DNA from: Utricularia gibba
Lineage: Eukaryota; Streptophyta; Magnoliopsida; Lamiales; Lentibulariaceae
Assembly: GCA_002189035.1 (NCBI GenBank)
Contig: NEEC01000012.1
Coordinates: 62,001 to 126,000, forward strand
Direction: 5' to 3'
Length of the DNA: 64,000 bases
A program made the position numbers and the translations under genes. This document shows, one piece after another, positions 10,987-22,684 of the stretch. The notes beneath the pieces were generated by a model. The model was given only the letters and a program-made list of their open reading frames with translations. It did not search any database and was not told the origin of the DNA. Every line of letters begins with the position of its first letter. Within the stretch, counting starts at the first letter, position 1.

Positions 10987-12689
10987 ATGAAACATCCGTC
11001 GTTCGGCTCTCGCTCGACGGCTCCACGGAGCTCTCGATATCGAGGCGTCACGAGGTAACTTGCATTGCAAAGGTCTTCTTCTTCCACTTCCATTCAATTC
11101 TACGTAAGTGACCACCATCCCCGGTGGTGCGTGCAGACACAAGGCCACGGGGAGGTACGAAGCTCATATTTGGGACAAGGCCACTTGGAACCCAGCCCGC
11201 AAAGCCAGAGGAAAACAAAGTAGTAATCTTCCTGAAACCGTTTTCCTTTTCATCTTCTTACCAACAACAAAACACGCATTTTCACACAACCCGAATCGAG
11301 CTCGGTATCTTGTAAACTAGATCGGCTTCCGGCCTTCTGTCGGCCAAAACAATCCACATTCTATTTATTATAAAGCCAAGCAGCATCACGGCTTCACTTG
11401 GTGATTGCATTGATGACATCACTCCTGGGGCGCCTATTGATTATTTAACAGCCTGTGTTTCTAGAAAATTATTATCACCACAATGTTGTTGGTGTTACTG
11501 ATCTTTCTTTGTTCTTTTTCTGTTTTGCGCCTGGTGCGGTCCAACCGAATTAACTACCGCAGTATATTTAGGTACCCGCTTTTTTAATTATAAATCGTAT
11601 TTCTGGTGCATTCTTCAAGTTTGTTTTAGAAAGAATTGGCTTGGTGGATGCCCAGGAGCATATGATGTTGAAGAGCAGGCTGCCAGGGCGCATGACCTCG
11701 CCGCCCTCAAGTACTGGGGAGGCGCCGCCATTCTCAATTTCCCGGTCAGTTCCCAGTTTTACATACTGCTAGCCTAAACGATGTTATCTAGATGCACGGC
11801 TCATTCTCAAACGAACCGAACCAGATTCGAACTTATGGGAAGGAGTTGGAGGAGATGCAGAAGGTGAACAAGGAGGCGTATCTAGCAAACCTGAAGCGTC
11901 AGAGCAGCGGATTCTCACGCGGCGCTTCAAAGTATCGTGGTGTCGCCAGGTGACGAATAGCAGGCGCATTCAGTTTGCCTTTACTTGGCATTTTTTGTTT
12001 CATTTAAATTGAAAATGCCCCCCGGTGTCTAACAGGCATCATCATAGTGGCCGATGGGAGGCTCGCATCGGTCTCATGCACCGCAAAAAGTACATTTACT
12101 TGGGTACTTACGGTATGGTGATCTTGAACTGCTCGGGTACTTGAACGCGTAGCGTGCGTGTCATTAACGTTGCTTCTATGGAGCAGACTCCCAGGAAGAA
12201 GCGGCGGCGGCGTACGATATCGCAGCCATTGAAATTCGAGGTCCAAATGCGGTGACCAACTTCGAGGTCAGCAACTACGCCGAGAAGGAGAAGCTGATAA
12301 GCGATCGCTTCGAGGCGCCGGCTCAAGCAACGCAGGAAGCCGCCAGCACGTGGGATACCACCCATCTCCTTCACAACAACGAGCACGTTGAAGGGCTGCG
12401 CTCACTGGACTCGGGTATCTCGGATCCATGCCTCGACAACGCTTTCGACATCCAACACTTGTTTGATTGGGCCTTCGAAGAAGATGCTACGAACTTGGGC
12501 ATTGGAAAGACGCAAGGCAACAGTGAGGAAACAAGGAAGAGCCATGAGTCGGGGTTAAGCTCAGTAGACTGGGTATGGCCCCAAGGCAAGAGCGAGGTGA
12601 ACCCCAGGAATGATGAGGCATGGCTCGATACTGCTACTTTCGACATCTCTTGGTGGATGGTGGATGAAGAGGAAATAACTCTTGTTTGA
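10987..12689 (+). CDS. AP2/ERF transcription factor with two AP2 domains, WRINKLED1-like
   Basis: Seven exons join in phase: 10987-11054, 11137-11219, 11563-11571, 11656-11744, 11825-11949, 12036-12112 and 12187-12689, giving 317 residues. AP2 domain 1 spans residues 17-84 or so ([36 protein letters not shown]). Domain 2 starts near SKYRGVAR ([34 protein letters not shown]). The linker [20 protein letters not shown] and the 9-base third exon are typical of WRI1-type genes. WRI1 activates late glycolysis and fatty-acid synthesis genes; that role here is inferred. The acidic C-terminus fits an activation region. Oddities: domain 1 has RHKATG where relatives have RH(R)WTG, and domain 2 has GLMHRK where RVFGN is usual. 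WRI3/WRI4-type is an alternative. Confidence 0.9.
11563..11571 (+). other. 9-base micro-exon of the AP2 gene
   Basis: TATATTTAG lies between an AG acceptor (11561-11562) and a GT donor (11572-11573). With the last base of exon 2 and the first bases of exon 4 it encodes I-Y-L-G, the strand that begins the YLG element of the AP2 fold. A 9-base micro-exon at exactly this place is known for the WRI1/AP2 group. Without it the frame would still be kept but the domain would lose three core residues. Confidence 0.9.
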
Positions 12690-12979
12690 TCCACATTCAG
12701 ACAAGCAAATCCCCATGTCTGAGATAAGACAAGGGGAGGGGGTGGGCACTGGCAGGGGTATCTTAAATCTCTTCCGCAATTCCTCTTGATTACAAAAGAT
12801 TTCGGGATAAGATAAAAAATCATTTTACCATATGATCAATCCCCCAGCATCGTTTTGGTGTCAATAATGGCACGAAGATTGAGGGCCCACACAGGCTGGA
12901 AAATAATGTCACTCATAAAAGAAACACACACATATATACATATATCCGAATTCCGATTAGAATGTGGGAACGGGGGGGT

Positions 12980-14110
12980 TCACAAAAGCCCTAATTGGTC
13001 CACGATGTCCTGCAACTCCTCCTCCCAGTTCGCCACTTCTTCCGAATTTACTTCCTGCACAGGCGGCACGCTCTCCGGTGCTACGTCTTCACTGAACAGC
13101 TCCTCCCAGATGCTCTGATTCGTCTCCGGTTCGCCGCCCAAGAAATCCTCCACATTCAACCGAGTGCGCTCCTCGAGGGCGGGACTCATTGTGAGCCTTC
13201 TCTTCAGTCCAATCTGGATTTGCTTGTGTCCATTCATGTTCCCCAATTGATGAATAAACGTGGGATTTCTGAATGCCTTGGCAAGAAAATTCATCATTTG
13301 CCCCTGTTTCCTCTCCAATTCCCCAATTCGCAACTCCATCTCCGCCAGCAAGTCCGTCGACTTTTTCTGCTGTTGCCTTAGTCTCACTGTCTCCGCCATG
13401 AGAATACTCCGGTCACACTTCAGTTTCTCCAGCTCCTCCTCGATGCCGTATTGCCCAATTTCCACACAACTCTGGGGCGCCGGCGGATTCTGTTGCAGAG
13501 CGCTGCTGTTTCGCCGTCTTTTGATTGTTCTGAGAAGATGCTTCTGCCCTCCTAGAAACCCCGAGTTCGCGAATTCCCATCGATCGGGATCTACTTTCCT
13601 AAACCCCTGTACGTGTTCGCGGATTGAATCAGCATTTCAATCTCAAAGAAGCAAAACAGAGCAGAAATTCAATCTCCGCAAATCTCTTCCTCTAACCCCA
13701 GAAAGCTGCAAATTCGCGAACTCATCAGAAGCCAAGTCCAAGAAACTCAAGGAGCCCATCTCCGGGGGGAAAACATAAAAGAGGAATTGACTTACATAAG
13801 TGTTGAGCTGCCGAATGAAGCTTGCGAAATTCCTGTGTCTGAAGTATCGGGGAAGAAGAGTGTTTGCAAATTTGTGGGAATCCCAGACAATGAAACTGTT
13901 TTTTGCTTCGCTCCAGGAGATTATCGGATCAGTCTCAGGATCCTCCACTATTTCGTAGGTCTTCATCAAGAACGGCGGCGGCCCAATTTCTTGCAGCCCC
14001 TCCATCGGTCGTGGCGTTGAAGACGACGGAAACGACGGCGCTGCTGCGGCGACGTAGGCACCCTCGTCTTCCACTTTCACCTCCGCAAATTCCATGCTCC
14101 GATTCCTCAA
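12980..14110 (-). CDS. heat-shock transcription factor, class A (A2/A6/A7-like)
   Basis: Two exons on the minus strand, 14110-13796 and 13606-12980, join after ...LNTY to GFRKVDPD..., the conserved intron site inside the HSF DNA-binding domain; total 313 residues (a second in-frame ATG lies at 14097-14095). The DNA-binding domain spans about residues 44-138 ([43 protein letters not shown]). A heptad HR-A/B coiled coil with the long class A spacing follows (about 150-215, [13 protein letters not shown] at its end). An aromatic-acidic AHA-like activator ([11 protein letters not shown]) comes next, and a terminal IVDQLGLL looks like a nuclear export signal. It would drive heat-stress genes as a trimer. 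It is convergent with the AP2 gene, 290 bases apart. Confidence 0.93.
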
Positions 14111-14112
14111 AC

Positions 14113-14206
14113 TTCTAGAAACTAGCGTGTTGGTTGCATTTGAGAATTCGAAGACGCGGGTATTTAAGGGAGAGAAGTCGAAGGTTCCGGGGAGTCTAGA
14201 AACTTC
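14113..14206 (-). promoter_or_regulatory. heat-shock elements and TATA-like box upstream of the HSF gene
   Basis: Three head-to-head units are visible: TTCTAGAA at 14113-14120, GAAGGTTC at 14180-14187 and GAAACTTC at 14199-14206. On the minus strand a TTAAATA box (14161-14167) sits between the last two and the gene. The spacing fits a TATA box about 50 bases from the start codon with HSEs just upstream. This suggests heat induction, possibly by other HSFs or by the protein itself. Confidence 0.65.
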
Positions 14207-15104
14207 TAGGTTTTTCCAGGATCCTTGCCTCTATTAATTCAAAAAAAAAAAAAAAAGGAAATGCAGTGTAGGGGATTCAACTCATTCTTCTACCAGTTCA
14301 TTAATTTTCTACTATAAAATATAAATTAAATTATCGGATGCAATCCAAAAGAAGTCCACATGGATGGTGCCGTACAAAACATTTATCTAAACAGAGCGGG
14401 GCCGGAGCAATGGAAACTGTGGTGAAGGCTATCCGCCCAATTAAATTAAACAGTGAACATCGACAGGCCCACTTTGGTAAACTGCTATTGGGCCTGCTGC
14501 AACCCCACATCTCTTGGAGAAAGATCGGGTCCAGTCCAATTAACTGGTTTGATTTTTATGTCTTGGACAAAAAATAAAATGAAATTAGTGTTTGTAATAA
14601 TGCACGCAAGGCGGGCGTCATCCGTATCGGTGGCCGTGGCCGTGGGGCATCAATTGAAAAGAAAGGGTCATCAGAATTGCTTGCTTCCGTCAGCGATGGA
14701 AAGAAATATCCCCAATATTTTTGTATTTATTAAATGGCTCCTCTATTTTCCACGCCTTCTGGAGTCACCAAATCCACACAACTCACCCCCGTCATGGCTG
14801 ACGCCATCCTACATGGACATGTCATCCCCCTCCCTAACCCCAAAATACTGCTCATTATTATGTGCTTAGTGGAACAACCTTTTTTTTCCTGTCAATGGTA
14901 CATTTTTAACCTTCGTAGCCGTCGCCACTGAACAACGAAGTAGGGGTATTTTGGTCATTTTCAAAATCATCCAAAGTGAGCAGACCACGAGTGTTTTTAT
15001 TTATTCGTTTGCAGGGTGCTTTTGTCTTCCTATTTACAGAGAGGGACACAAAATTCAAGAGTCGGTGTCCGATACGTCACTAGCATGTGTCCATGTGGGA
15101 TGCT
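14207..15104. other. intergenic, HSF to glutaredoxin
   Basis: An A-run lies at about 14240-14256. I see no gene. The part next to 15105 is the upstream region of the glutaredoxin. Confidence 0.5.
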
Positions 15105-15112
15105 CTATAAAT
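15105..15112 (+). promoter_or_regulatory. TATA box of the glutaredoxin gene
   Basis: CTATAAAT lies 60-67 bases before the ATG at 15172 in a GC-rich context, a usual distance for a short-leader plant gene. Confidence 0.6.
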
Positions 15113-15171
15113 TGCCCGCCACCCACACAGGGCTTCCCCGGCCCCCACAAGAAAGAACCCTCGACTCCACG

Positions 15172-15557
15172 ATGCAACCTCAGCTTCACTCCCCGATCAC
15201 CGCCACCGCTCTGGCCATGGGCGTGTCGGAGTCGGCGGACACGCGGATCCGCCGCCTCATCTCGGAGAACCCGGTCCTCATCTTCAGCCGCCCCTCCTGC
15301 TGCATGTCTCATGCCATGAAGCGGCTGCTGTCCGTCCTGGGCGTCCACCGACGGTCATCGAGGTCGACGACGATGAGATCGCGGTCCTTCGGGCTCCGCA
15401 CTCCGGGGACCTCTCCCTCGCCACCTTCCCTTATCTATACATCGGCGGCGCGTGCGTTGGTGGCTTGGAGACGCTGGTGGCGCTTCATTTGAGTAATAGT
15501 CTTGTCCCTAAACTCGTCGAAGCCGGAGCTCTCCGCACTCAAGTGTCGATCGGTTAG
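15172..15557 (+). pseudogene. CC-type (ROXY-like) glutaredoxin with a one-base deletion
   Basis: The reading starts MQPQLHSPIT and reaches the active site SRPSCCMS (C43, C44) and KRLLSVLGVH in one frame. At about 15349 one base is missing: the next codon should read as the Pro of GVHPTV. From there the family continues in the shifted frame: TVIEVDDDEIAVL, FPYLYIGGACVGG, LVALHLSNSLVPKLVEAGAL, stop at 15555-15557. CC-type glutaredoxins are land-plant regulators that bind TGA factors. The usual C-terminal ALWL is replaced by ALRTQVSIG. Either the gene is freshly inactivated, or the base is an assembly error: everything on both sides, plus the TATA box, looks well kept. Intronless, as usual for the group. 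Confidence 0.85.
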
Positions 15558-17322
15558 AAATTATGTGTATCTTGTATGTGGTTCAAGTGCAATTCCCTTT
15601 CCCTTTTGGTCCTAAACTCGCATTCAATACACGTCCGAATTCTACTAGTCCCCGCTCACCTAACCCCAGTATTCAAGAGAAGGTAGTATTCTTCTACTTG
15701 TTTAATTAATATTTTATAATACCAAGATATTTCTTCTTTCTATGTTCCAAGCAATCCGATCCCAATTTCTGTGAATTCACTTCCATTAGTAAGAAGACCG
15801 TGTACAATTCATTTACCAATACTCAACATAATATCAAATGACTAATCTTTTAATATCAAAGTTAATCGCTTTTTTATACAATTCATTTTTCATCTACAAA
15901 TGACTACTTATTACCGTTTTGTTTCCCTAAGTTGGAGTTGTAAGAATATAAGTGATTGATTCATGTGTTGTGTTGGAGTGAGAGTTTCACTTCCTAGGAA
16001 TCAACAGATTGTGTGTTTGTGCGGGTGGAGTTAATTGTGTTGGTGTCATTCGTCGGCAGGGCAGCAAAGTGTTGTAAGAATCATGGCACTGAGCGTGAAA
16101 TTCTGCGTGTCGCAATTCATTGGCACGAGGCTTAGGACATGGTTTTGAAGCCCGCCGCCTGAATTTTTTGCTTTACGGGAAATAAATCAATATTAGTGAA
16201 ATATAAATGATAATAATAAAGAAAAAATGATGTAAATATTCAGGGAAAAAATGATAATAATAATAGTCGGGGCAAGGCAAAGCAACAAAGCAAAGGGAAA
16301 AGGCGTTTGTTAGAGAAGAAATTCATTTAGGAAAACGACACGCCTTTCTGTCGTTTTGAGGTTGGGAAGTGATTACTGTCAGCCCCCATGACCATCCATC
16401 CATCCATCCTTCTTGAGTTCTGACTCGGAATCGCATTCCCGGTTTTCTTTTCTTACGGGATACAAACTCCACCCCTTCCAGCAGATAAAACTTATCGACC
16501 AAGTCATGGAGTTTCCCAATTCATACCCTAAAACTATTATTGGCTTCCCATAACACACCAAAATGGTAAGTCACGGTTCAACTATTTTGGTCGCGTTTCG
16601 ATTCACAGTCGCACCACCGCACGGTATTTTATTGAATGGGCTGCTGCTGCAGGAAAAATAATGCTCAATCATGGGAAGAAAATGGAGAGTGGTGGGGGAC
16701 ACCGGGACACGCCCCCTCCAGTGACGTGTCCATAAACTTCACTTGGGCAACACACCAACCGCATTCTTGATTGGTGCGTTTTGCCAAGGCCTTTCTGTTC
16801 TTCAATCTGTGAAGCAGCAGTTCACGTACATGATAATTCCAGGTTACCACTAGAAGAGTGGTGGTGTATTAGTGGGGGAAAAGCTATAAATGATTGACAG
16901 AATCCACTGTGCGTTTTAAAAGCAACACAAGGGAGAAAGATAAAGAGGAAAGAAGAAAAAGGGATGGGCTTTTGAGCCAAGTCAGGACATGTTTCCAACT
17001 CTTTCGTGGGCGTCGAGTATGAGACCTTGTCGCTTTCTCTTCTGGGCTGACTCATCTTCATCCTCGCTGTCCAAAACACACACAGAAGGCAACGATGGGC
17101 TAGATTGGAGTTAAGGATGGGGTCGCAGCGGATGGCCCATGACCTGTGTTCCCGTTCGATATTGCAATGCAATCTAAAGAAGCATACGAAAAAGATAAGA
17201 GGAGTCCTCATTTGCGTTCTTACCAAAAGGAGGGTTCTGTGCCATTTGTGAGATGCATGAAGCCTATGACTACATCAACGGGGTTACTTGCTGCTGCTAC
17301 TCAATGAACAAATGTGATGCTG
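15558..17322. other. intergenic, glutaredoxin to carrier gene
   Basis: The stretch is about 1.76 kb with no recognisable gene. Short ORFs on either strand look random. The part next to 17322 is the 3' flank of the minus-strand carrier. Confidence 0.5.
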
Positions 17323-18688
17323 CTACAAGCCTGTCCAGTTCATCAGCTTCTTGACCTCATCGTACAGGACTAAAACAGCCGCTGCGCCGGTGCTTCGGAA
17401 GATGTTGGACATCGCACCCCGGTAAAAGGAAGCCGGACCCTCCTTCCTGTATATCTTCCTCCAGCAATCCAATGTGTTTCGATACATAGGTTTCTCCAAC
17501 CCTGACTGCATCATCATTCGCCTCCGAACTGTATCGAGTGGATACGACAGCATGCCGGCTGCAGTTGTGATCGCTTGAGCTGCGATCCATCGTTTCCAAA
17601 GTGGCAACCCGGACTTGGATTCCTGGGACAGCATTTCTTTTGCAGTGTCGAATCCGCCAAAGTAGAGGCCTCGATGGACTACCATGCCTTGGAGAGAAGC
17701 AGGGAGTCCTCTGTAGATCCCACGGACTCCATTTTTGTGGTGAATGGTTTTCAGAAAGTGGTAGATCCCCTGGAACTGGCGTGTTTTTCCGAGATCAGCA
17801 GCCAGGCGTGTGTGAGCGATGTCAAGAGGGTAGATGATGACGAGTGTGGTGCAACCAGCTGCTGATCCGGCAATGAAGTTGGAAAGTGGCCCATTTAGAA
17901 GATCCCCTTCCCTCGTGTTACCTCGGAGAATGTTTCTGTAAAGATCCTGTTATGAGGTACACATATCAGGCTTCCAGCATATGCCACTGTTACGCAAGGG
18001 AACCCGAGAACTTCAATGAAGATTAAACATAGACAAGCAACCAAACAGATATAAAACAAGCCTTGTAATTTCTGGTTCCTCCTGTTTATAAGGCTCAGTA
18101 CTCATTGAATTTCAGATATCTCTTATACTGCTTCCTTTCAGTTCTAGCAAGGAATCAAAATATGTAGACAGAGACTGAAAGTTTAAGTTCAGAAATGACT
18201 TATGAAGGCAGGATCATGACAAACGAACCTTCCGTAACACACAGTGGCTCTTCCGTACCGGCATATATTGCAGTATTCACATCCAATCTCAAGGGAAACC
18301 AAATATACAAAAACTAAAAGTAACAGAGACATCGCCAGAGTTAAATTTAGAAAATGATCATCATTCCACGCATTCACCATTAGCAATTCAGCATGTTATT
18401 CAAATGCGCGCATACCTTGAGAGAAAAGTTCAAGGCCACAGAAGGGTAATATCTGATCACGCTACTACCATTCCCCCTCCATAAAGACAACACACCTTCT
18501 TCCCTCACAATACGCACAATGCAGTCGATCATGCCTTTGAACTTTCTCTGCGGCCCACCAGACAAAATAGCCACGTTACTCTCTTGGGTCTGCAACAGAA
18601 GCTTCGCTCTTTCAATGGGAGCCACCATCGTATGCACCACACCACCCATCACCGCCCCAGCGACGAGATCCCTGTGGAAACTGGACAC
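17323..18688 (-). CDS. adenine-nucleotide carrier of the mitochondrial carrier family, PM-ANT1 type
   Basis: Two minus-strand exons, 18688-18416 and 17946-17323, join in phase (VALNFSLK to DLYRNILR), about 298 residues. It has the three carrier repeats with their signatures: VAPIERAK, YPLDIAHTR and YPLDTVRRR; the last runs into RRRMMM, the ADP/ATP carrier signature. As remembered, the sequence follows Arabidopsis At5g56450 (PM-ANT1, a plasma-membrane ATP/ADP carrier) more closely than the mitochondrial AAC proteins, and it lacks their N-terminal extension. The true start is not settled: the frame opens with GTG at 18688 and no in-frame ATG was found just upstream, so a small first exon may exist (an acceptor-like CCAG precedes TTTCCAC near 18680). 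Confidence 0.85.
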
Positions 18689-19347
18689 ATAATTACATAG
18701 CCCAGATTGATTTCTCGCGACAACTCCACCCCTTCTTCCGTCATTGAAACAAAAAGGCCCCTACAACCAACACGAGAAAAGGACTAACACTAATCCATCA
18801 TCGCAACAAGAGAAGACGCAAAAATAATTCGAATCTTCATCGTCCGTCAAGATTCTTCATTTCGTAACACTACGCAAACTCATAACTTAGGTTTCCAGTT
18901 ATCCTCTCCATCGTTATGCTGCTATGTCCCAAACAGACAAAGATGGCTACTTTCATGCGCTTCTTCTTGTCCGATAATCGTCAACACAGGAAAACCGAAA
19001 TGATGAATTCAGACTCCACAACATAAGAAAATGGAACACCGAGAAATTCACGCGCCTGTGTGTACATTTTGTTGGATTTCCTGCAGATAGGTCATAATGG
19101 GCTTCATAAGGCCCAATAAGAAGCCCATAAAACGCTTCGTTTGGAAATGTCAAATATAACCCTTTCAGGTTTTTGTGGAATCAACTGGGTCCGGCTTCTG
19201 TTGAATTCTCCAGAATTAATTAACATTTTAAAATCCTGCGTTTTCTCATTTCCGTGAAGCTTCAGAACAGATAAGTGTGTCTTCTCCGGGGCCAGGAGGG
19301 AGGCGTTGAGCATTCGTCTTTGTTCTTTATTTCTCTTAGGAACCAGT
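18689..19347. promoter_or_regulatory. shared upstream region between carrier (-) and FTSH4-like gene (+)
   Basis: The two genes are head to head with only about 660 bases between start codons, so the region must hold both promoters and leaders. It may also hold an unseen first exon of the carrier. No clear TATA box was found for either gene. Confidence 0.5.
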
Positions 19348-22300
19348 ATGTCTTTGAGGCGTCTGCTTGGTCAGGTTTGCTTTTGATTCTGCAGCTCTTG
19401 TTTGCCCGACGTGATTCTAATTTTCATGTTTTGCATTTTCTTTTGTGCAAGATTAGAGATTTTAATATTGGATACCGATTGATGATTATAATACGGGTAA
19501 AAGCCCTCACCGTGGGATCCCCTTGTTTTTCCCTGACCATTCTGTTTTTTTATGGTCGTGGGTTTTGAAGGGCTAGCCGATTTTATTTGTAATTCTGGTG
19601 TACGCTATCTTTTCATGAAAAATTCGTAATTTTTTTAGGGTACTTTCAGTTTTTGTGGGATTACCTGCGGCGCTCTTGAAACTGCATGCGTTCTGTAAAC
19701 TGTTAGACTGTGTGTGTATGTGCGCTTCCTATCATCTTGAATTTTTTAATAATTTGGATTCATTGTTCCAAGATAAGTCTTCCTTCGTAGTCTTGAGAAA
19801 GTACTGTTACAGGTCAAATTGCATCAATCATATTTGATGCTGTTTAGTCGCCCTGGCGCTAGACCATATCAAACTGCACCCATATTCTATAACATTACCG
19901 ATACAGGTGCGCACCACTCTTTGTACAAAAGTTCCATATTTCTATGTATAACCATAGATCATTGCTTTATATCTACTGTCTCATGGTCTTGTTTTTCTAT
20001 TGTTTTTTAAAAAACTAGACGCCCATGTTTCGTGTAAGGAGCTATTTGACTCTGGTTTTGATTCACATGTCTGTGGTTCATTTTTCCTTTCAGCACATAC
20101 GCTTGCAAGTGGTTTTGAATCAACCACCCAAAGAAGCTGTAAATATTTTGGTAGTTTAGCTCGGAGAACACGCAATGTAGATGGAACAAGTGATGGTGCA
20201 TATCTCAAGGAGCTCTATTATAATAGTGATCCTGAGGGAATAATAAGATTGTTTGAGAGTCAACCTTCTCTACATTCAAACCCTGCAGCCCTTGCTGAGT
20301 ATGTCAAGGCTTTAGTTAAGGTGGATCGTCTTGATGAAAGCGAACTTCTAAGGACACTGAATAGAGGTTGTCACACTGAGTGTTGGAAAAAGTCCATTTT
20401 TTTTTTTCCATTTATCATAGCAAGCTATATGATTTAAACGTGCCTGAAACTCTTGTTATGAGCATTACGAGGTCCAATTAAAAGATGTAATGTTATCTAC
20501 AGGAATATCTTCAGCTGCTCGCTCACATGTGGATGAAGAAAGCTTGGGAGCATTTTCTACGGCCCTTAGAAATGCTGGAAAGCCTGCAAAAGAAGGGATT
20601 CTGGGGACCTCTAGTGCCCCAATTCACATGGTAACAGCCGAAGGAGGAAATTTCAAGGACCAACTGTGGCGTACTTTCCGTGGATTGGCTTTGGCTTTCC
20701 TTCTGATTTCTGGCATTGGGACATTAATGGAGGACAGGGGAATAAGTAAAGGTAATGGCATATCTTTCTATTCCACAGTGTTGTTCGCCAACATTCCTGA
20801 CTGATGTGATGAACTTGTTCACTTCAATATTCTATAGGACTTGGCTTGCATGAAGAGGTCCGGCCTACTATGGAGTCTGAAACTAAGTTTAGTGATGTCA
20901 AGGGAGTTGATGAGGCTAAGGCTGAGCTTGAAGAAATTGTTCATTATCTTCGTGATCCAAAGGTAATGTACTAACTGGGTCTTGGTTTATGTACGTCAAT
21001 AGGATCTTCCATTTTTACTTGCAGCACATGCGACCGAAGTAGAGATTTTATCAGTCTACTCTCTGCATTTCTTGCTGTGCATTTGTTTCTAGTGTTCATA
21101 TTTGCTTCTTGACCAAAACGTACTGCTTTTTTTCGTGGGATGGATGATGAGAACAAAGCCTAATTTACCTTTAAAAGATGTGAATTCTTATCATATAGTG
21201 TCACCACAGCGTTTTACACGCCTTGGTGGAAAGCTTCCAAAGGGTGTTCTGCTAGTTGGTCCTCCTGGAACTGGGAAAACTATGTTAGCAAGAGCCATTG
21301 CTGGAGAAGCTGGTGTACCTTTTTTTTCATGCAGTGGAAGTGAGTTTGAAGAGATGTTTGTGGGTGTTGGAGCACGCAGGGTGCGAGATCTTTTTGGTGC
21401 AGCTAAGAAGAGGTCACCATGCATTATATTTATTGATGAAATTGATGCCATTGGAGGGAGCCGGAATCCAAAAGATCAGCAGTACATGAAGATGACTTTG
21501 AATCAGCTACTTGTTGAGCTTGATGGTTTCAAACAAAATGAGGGAATCATCGTGATTGCTGCAACAAATTTTCCTGAATCATTGGATAAGGCACTGGTGA
21601 GACCTGGGCGATTTGATCGCCATATCGTTGTGCCAAACCCCGATGTTGAGGGACGCAGGCAAATCTTGGAATCACATATGTCGAAGGTGAGCTCATGAGA
21701 CACGTATCAAATGATCAAATCCGTTTGTAGCATTTCTTTCTACTAAATCTTTATCAACTGTAGGTTCTCAAGGCAGAAGATGTGGATCTTATGGTCATCG
21801 CAAGAGGGACTCCTGGTTTCTCTGGAGCTGATCTTGCAAACTTGGTTAATGTTGCAGCTTTAAAGGCCGCCATGGATGGTGCAAAAGCCGTGACAATGGC
21901 TGACCTCGAGCATGCCAAGGATAAAATCATGATGGGAAGCGAGCGGAAGTCAGCAGTAATTTCTCCAGAGTCCCGAAAATTAACTGCCTATCATGAGGGT
22001 GGCCATGCTCTTGTGGCTATACACACTGAAGGAGCACTTCCAGTCCACAAAGCAACTATTGTTCCAAGAGGTATGGCGCTTGGAATGGTTTCCCAGCTAC
22101 CCGAGAAGGACGAGACGAGCATATCCCTTAAGCAAATGCTCGCCCGACTCGACGTCTGCATGGGTGGAAGAGTTGCAGAAGAGCTGATATTTGGTGAATG
22201 TGAAGTAACCTCTGGTGCATCAAACGATCTCCAGCAAGCCACTAACCTGGCTCGTGCAATGATCACCAAATATGGCATGAGCAAAGAAGTGGGAGTTGTC

Positions 22301-22684
22301 ACTCACAACTACGAGGACAATGGCAAGAGTATGAGCACCGAAACAAGGCTCCTTGTCGAAAGGGAAGTGAAGGCGTTCCTGGAAAGGGCGTACAACAACG
22401 CGAGGACGATTCTAACCACACACAACAAGGAACTTCATGCTCTTGCAAATGCTTTGCTCGAACACGAGACACTATCTGGTACTCAGATCAAGGCTCTTCT
22501 TGCACAGGTGAACTCTCAGCAACCCCAGCTCCGAGTTATTCCCTCACAGAATAGTTCACCATCGAATGTGACTCCATCTCCACCCCCAAACGCTGCTGCT
22601 TCGGCCGCAGCAGCAGCGGCAGCTGCAGCTGCAACTGCAACTGCAGCAGCCAAGTCGAAGGGCATTGCGCCGGTGGGATCCTAG
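19348..22684 (+). CDS. FTSH4: ATP-dependent zinc metalloprotease FTSH4-like (mitochondrial i-AAA)
   Basis: Seven exons join in phase: 19348-19374, 19813-19906, 20094-20366, 20503-20751, 20838-20962, 21210-21686 and 21764-22684, total 721 residues, very near Arabidopsis FTSH4. Order: N-terminal targeting region; [20 protein letters not shown]; one membrane helix at about 190-206 ([16 protein letters not shown]); Walker A GPPGTGKT at 273-280; Walker B IIFIDE at 328-333; SRH ending RPGRFDR; zinc site HEGGH at 492-496; a Pro- and Ala-rich tail. The enzyme forms a hexamer in the inner mitochondrial membrane facing the intermembrane space and degrades damaged membrane proteins. Exon 2 is the least conserved and was chosen because it is the only open stretch with matching borders and phase. 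Confidence 0.95.

Noticed and set aside
12371-12823. 150-residue minus-strand ORF over the AP2 last exon
   Set aside because: It is the reverse shadow of a well-supported coding exon and shows no family features.
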